Source: Ailurus styani (lineage: Eukaryota > Chordata > Mammalia > Carnivora > Ailuridae). Taken from it: DNA of 64,000 nt. The position numbers and the translations under genes are program-made. The stretch covers positions 4,338,536 through 4,402,535 of the forward strand of contig LNAC01000032.1 in NCBI GenBank assembly GCA_002007465.1. Direction: 5' to 3'. Under the pieces are notes generated by a model. It was not told where the DNA came from and made no database searches. It saw only the letters and a list, made by a program, of their open reading frames with translations. This document shows, in pieces, positions 62,250 through 64,000 of this stretch (within the stretch, counting starts at the first letter, position 1; every line of letters starts with the position of its first letter).

Positions 62250-62620
62250 AAAAAAAAAAAAGTCAGTGGTTGCCAGGGGTTAATGAGAAGAGACATATTA
62301 AGTGGGCAGAGCACAGGGACTTTTTAGGGCATGGGATATATTCTGTAGGATACCATAAAAGTGGGTACATGTTATTAACCTATAGAATATACAAGACTAA
62401 GAGTGAACCCTAGTGTTAAACTATGGCCATTGGGTGATTACAGCATGTCAACGTATGTGCACTAGTTGTAACAAATGAACCACTCTAGTGGGGGATGTTG
62501 GTAATGGGAGAGCTTATGGGTATGTGAGGGCAGGTAGTATATGAGAAATCTTTGCAACTTCTACTCAGTTTTGCTGTGAACCTAAAACTACTCTAAAAAA
62601 TAAAGTCTATTAACTTTTTA
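62250..62620 (+). repeat. Older L1 3' UTR (L1M-like)
   Basis: GTCAGTGGTTGCCAGGGGTT opens the segment and CTACTCTAAAAAATAAAGTC closes it, the familiar end of old mammalian L1 3' UTRs. An A tract precedes it at 62244-62261. Confidence 0.85.
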
Positions 62621-62781
62621 AAAGAAGACAGTATGTATATTTTATCATGAATTTCTCCCAATAATTTATAGTTTGTATGGTAGTTGTGTTTAATGTTATT
62701 TACTTAAAATTGTGGGCAATAATTAAAATTCTCACATAAACTTGGAAGAACACATACAAAAACTAAATATATATATTTTGT

Positions 62782-62790
62782 CTGTGTGTG

Positions 62791-62829
<39 letters not shown>
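62782..62829 (+). repeat. (TG)n microsatellite
   Basis: This is a GT/TG run of about 45 bases with one early break (GTTG). Confidence 0.95.
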
Positions 62830-62831
<2 letters not shown>

Positions 62832-62964
62832 GGGGGTCTACTCTAAAATATATACCGTGTATATATAATCAAATACACACACATGCACTCTTGTGGCTGG
62901 TATCTGAAGGGGAGCAGTCTTGGGACCTATATATTTAGGTCCTTGGGGGAGATACATATGTGTG

Positions 62965-62965
<1 letters not shown>

Positions 62966-63003
<38 letters not shown>
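62966..63003 (+). repeat. (CT)n microsatellite
   Basis: These are about 18 CT units ending at CCCGGG. Confidence 0.95.
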
Positions 63004-63004
<1 letters not shown>

Positions 63005-63164
63005 GGGAAGCCCAGAGTTAAAATTCTACCACAAGAGTCATTTTAACTCTTAGGTTGGGTTAGCATGTATGGTCTCTTCCTGCTTTCACTGGCCTTCCTT
63101 TTCCCTTTCTGTTTTATCATATGAGACCTTATGAAAGAATAAGAACTAGATATTTGGTCTTCGC

Positions 63165-63760
63165 ACTGGTTTCTGGCACAGAGCTCCTAGAAATCCCTGC
63201 CCTTTCCTGAATTTCAAGCATCTTTCAGCCCCAATCCTAGACATCTGACAAAGGGTCGAGGGTAGGAGATTGAGTACACTCACCAGTGATCCATTTGATC
63301 AATTATGTCTACTTCAGGAAGCCTCTGTAAAAACCCTAGAGGACTGGGTCCAGAGAGAGTCCCAGTAGGTGAACACATCCACATACCAGGAGGGTGGCAG
63401 CCTGGAGAGGGCGCCCCTTCCCACCCGTTGCCCTTGGCCTCGCTGCCCTCTGGTCTCTCCTGAGCTGTAGCCCTCATAATAAACTGGTAAGAACGTTTCC
63501 CTGAGTGCCATGAGCCATTCTAGCGATAGGGCTCGGTCACAGGCACCAGTGACAACCTGCGACTTGTGACTGGTGTCGGAAGGGGAGCAGTCTTGGGACA
63601 GAGCCCTTAATCTGTGGGGTCTACTCTGATTCTGGGCAGTTGCTGTCATAATGAATTAAATTGTAGGATATCCAGCTGGTGTCTCCAGAGAATTGGAGAA
63701 TTACTAGATATGGAAAACCCACACATTAGGTATCAGAAGTGTTGAAAGTAGGAAGAAACA
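63165..63760 (+). repeat. LTR-like repeat, family not assigned
   Basis: The order of features resembles an old mammalian LTR: CTAGAAATCCCTGCCC, AGGAAGCCTCTGTAAAAACC, GGTGAACACATCCACAT, a polyadenylation-type AATAAA at about 63478, then TTTCCCTGAGTGCCATGAGC and AGCAGTCTTGGGACAGAGCC. I recall closely similar repeats in other mammals but cannot name the family. No viral gene is attached. Confidence 0.5.
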
Positions 63761-64000
63761 GAGTTTTCTTTTATTACCCTTATTTTATGCTGTGATTTCT
63801 TGAGGCTTTTCTCCAAGTCCATTTTGGAAAGAAGCAGGACTAAAATTTTAATAAATAAAACGATAAAGACATAGTCTCCCAACTATTAACATTTAGGCTT
63901 GATCTAAAAGCTGTAGCTTAGTTATTATCTGTTTGTCGTTTTAGTATTTCCCATAAAAGTTTATTTTCTGCTTCTGACACTGAGTTCTGTTCCCTAGAAA

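Larger units (their letters stand above)
55461..64000. other. Upstream non-coding flank of NPNT
   Basis: This is the region 5' of the gene. It contains three L2-like pieces (55930-56275, 56930-57190, 57640-57945), one plus-strand SINE, one internally deleted minus-strand SINE, an old L1 3' end, an LTR-like repeat and several dinucleotide tracts. The segments 56280-56930, 57950-60490 and 60680-62060 hold nothing I can recognise. Open frames up to about 110 codons occur but lack similarity or exon structure. Distal enhancers are possible but cannot be supported from sequence alone. Confidence 0.7.

Noticed and set aside
1..64000. Bacterial-type systems, CRISPR arrays, operons or phage modules
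   Set aside because: The window is a mammalian locus with introns and SINE/LINE repeats; the tandem repeats present are microsatellites or small duplications without spacer structure.

Overview
This is a window of a mammalian nuclear genome, almost certainly from a carnivoran and most likely a mustelid (weasel, mink, ferret, otter group). The diagnosis rests on 23 copies of a tRNA-derived carnivore SINE (Can-SINE), many of them young, with intact target-site duplications and the CT-rich tail typical of mustelid copies. Older L1, L2, MIR, MER2 and MER5A repeats form the background.

The only protein-coding gene I can support is nephronectin (NPNT), on the minus strand. The initiator codon is at 54827-54829. 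Eight constitutive exons are resolved to the base (exon 1 at 54759-54829, exon 8 at 5403-5786), and each junction has GT/AG signals and a matching reading phase. They encode residues 1-382: signal peptide, Cys-rich N-terminal segment, five EGF-like domains (three of them calcium-binding type), and a Pro/Thr-rich linker ending in the integrin-binding RGD motif. The gene runs off the left edge: I do not see the exon expected to carry the LFEIFEIER motif or those for the MAM domain, and they should lie beyond position 1. A ninth, 51-base exon at 37334-37384, deep inside the 31-kb intron 2, matches in frame the 17-residue alternative insert known from human nephronectin and is the best non-obvious element here.

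Layout: 1-5402 is part of intron 8, dominated by L1; 5403-11858 holds exons 8 to 4 in a compact cluster; 11859-21049 is intron 3; 21050-21142 is exon 3; 21143-52441 is intron 2 with the cassette exon; 52442-52542 is exon 2; 52543-54758 is intron 1; about 53760-55460 is a CpG island covering the promoter, 5' UTR and exon 1; 55460-64000 is upstream non-coding DNA with L2, L1, SINE and LTR-like repeats and no supported gene. The product would be a secreted extracellular-matrix ligand of integrin alpha8-beta1. No bacterial, CRISPR, phage or operon-like feature is present, and I see no evidence of a previously undescribed system. The notable points are the cassette exon, SINEs inserted into local tandem duplications, a 94-95% similar L1 pair, and a promoter-proximal C/AC/CT tract.
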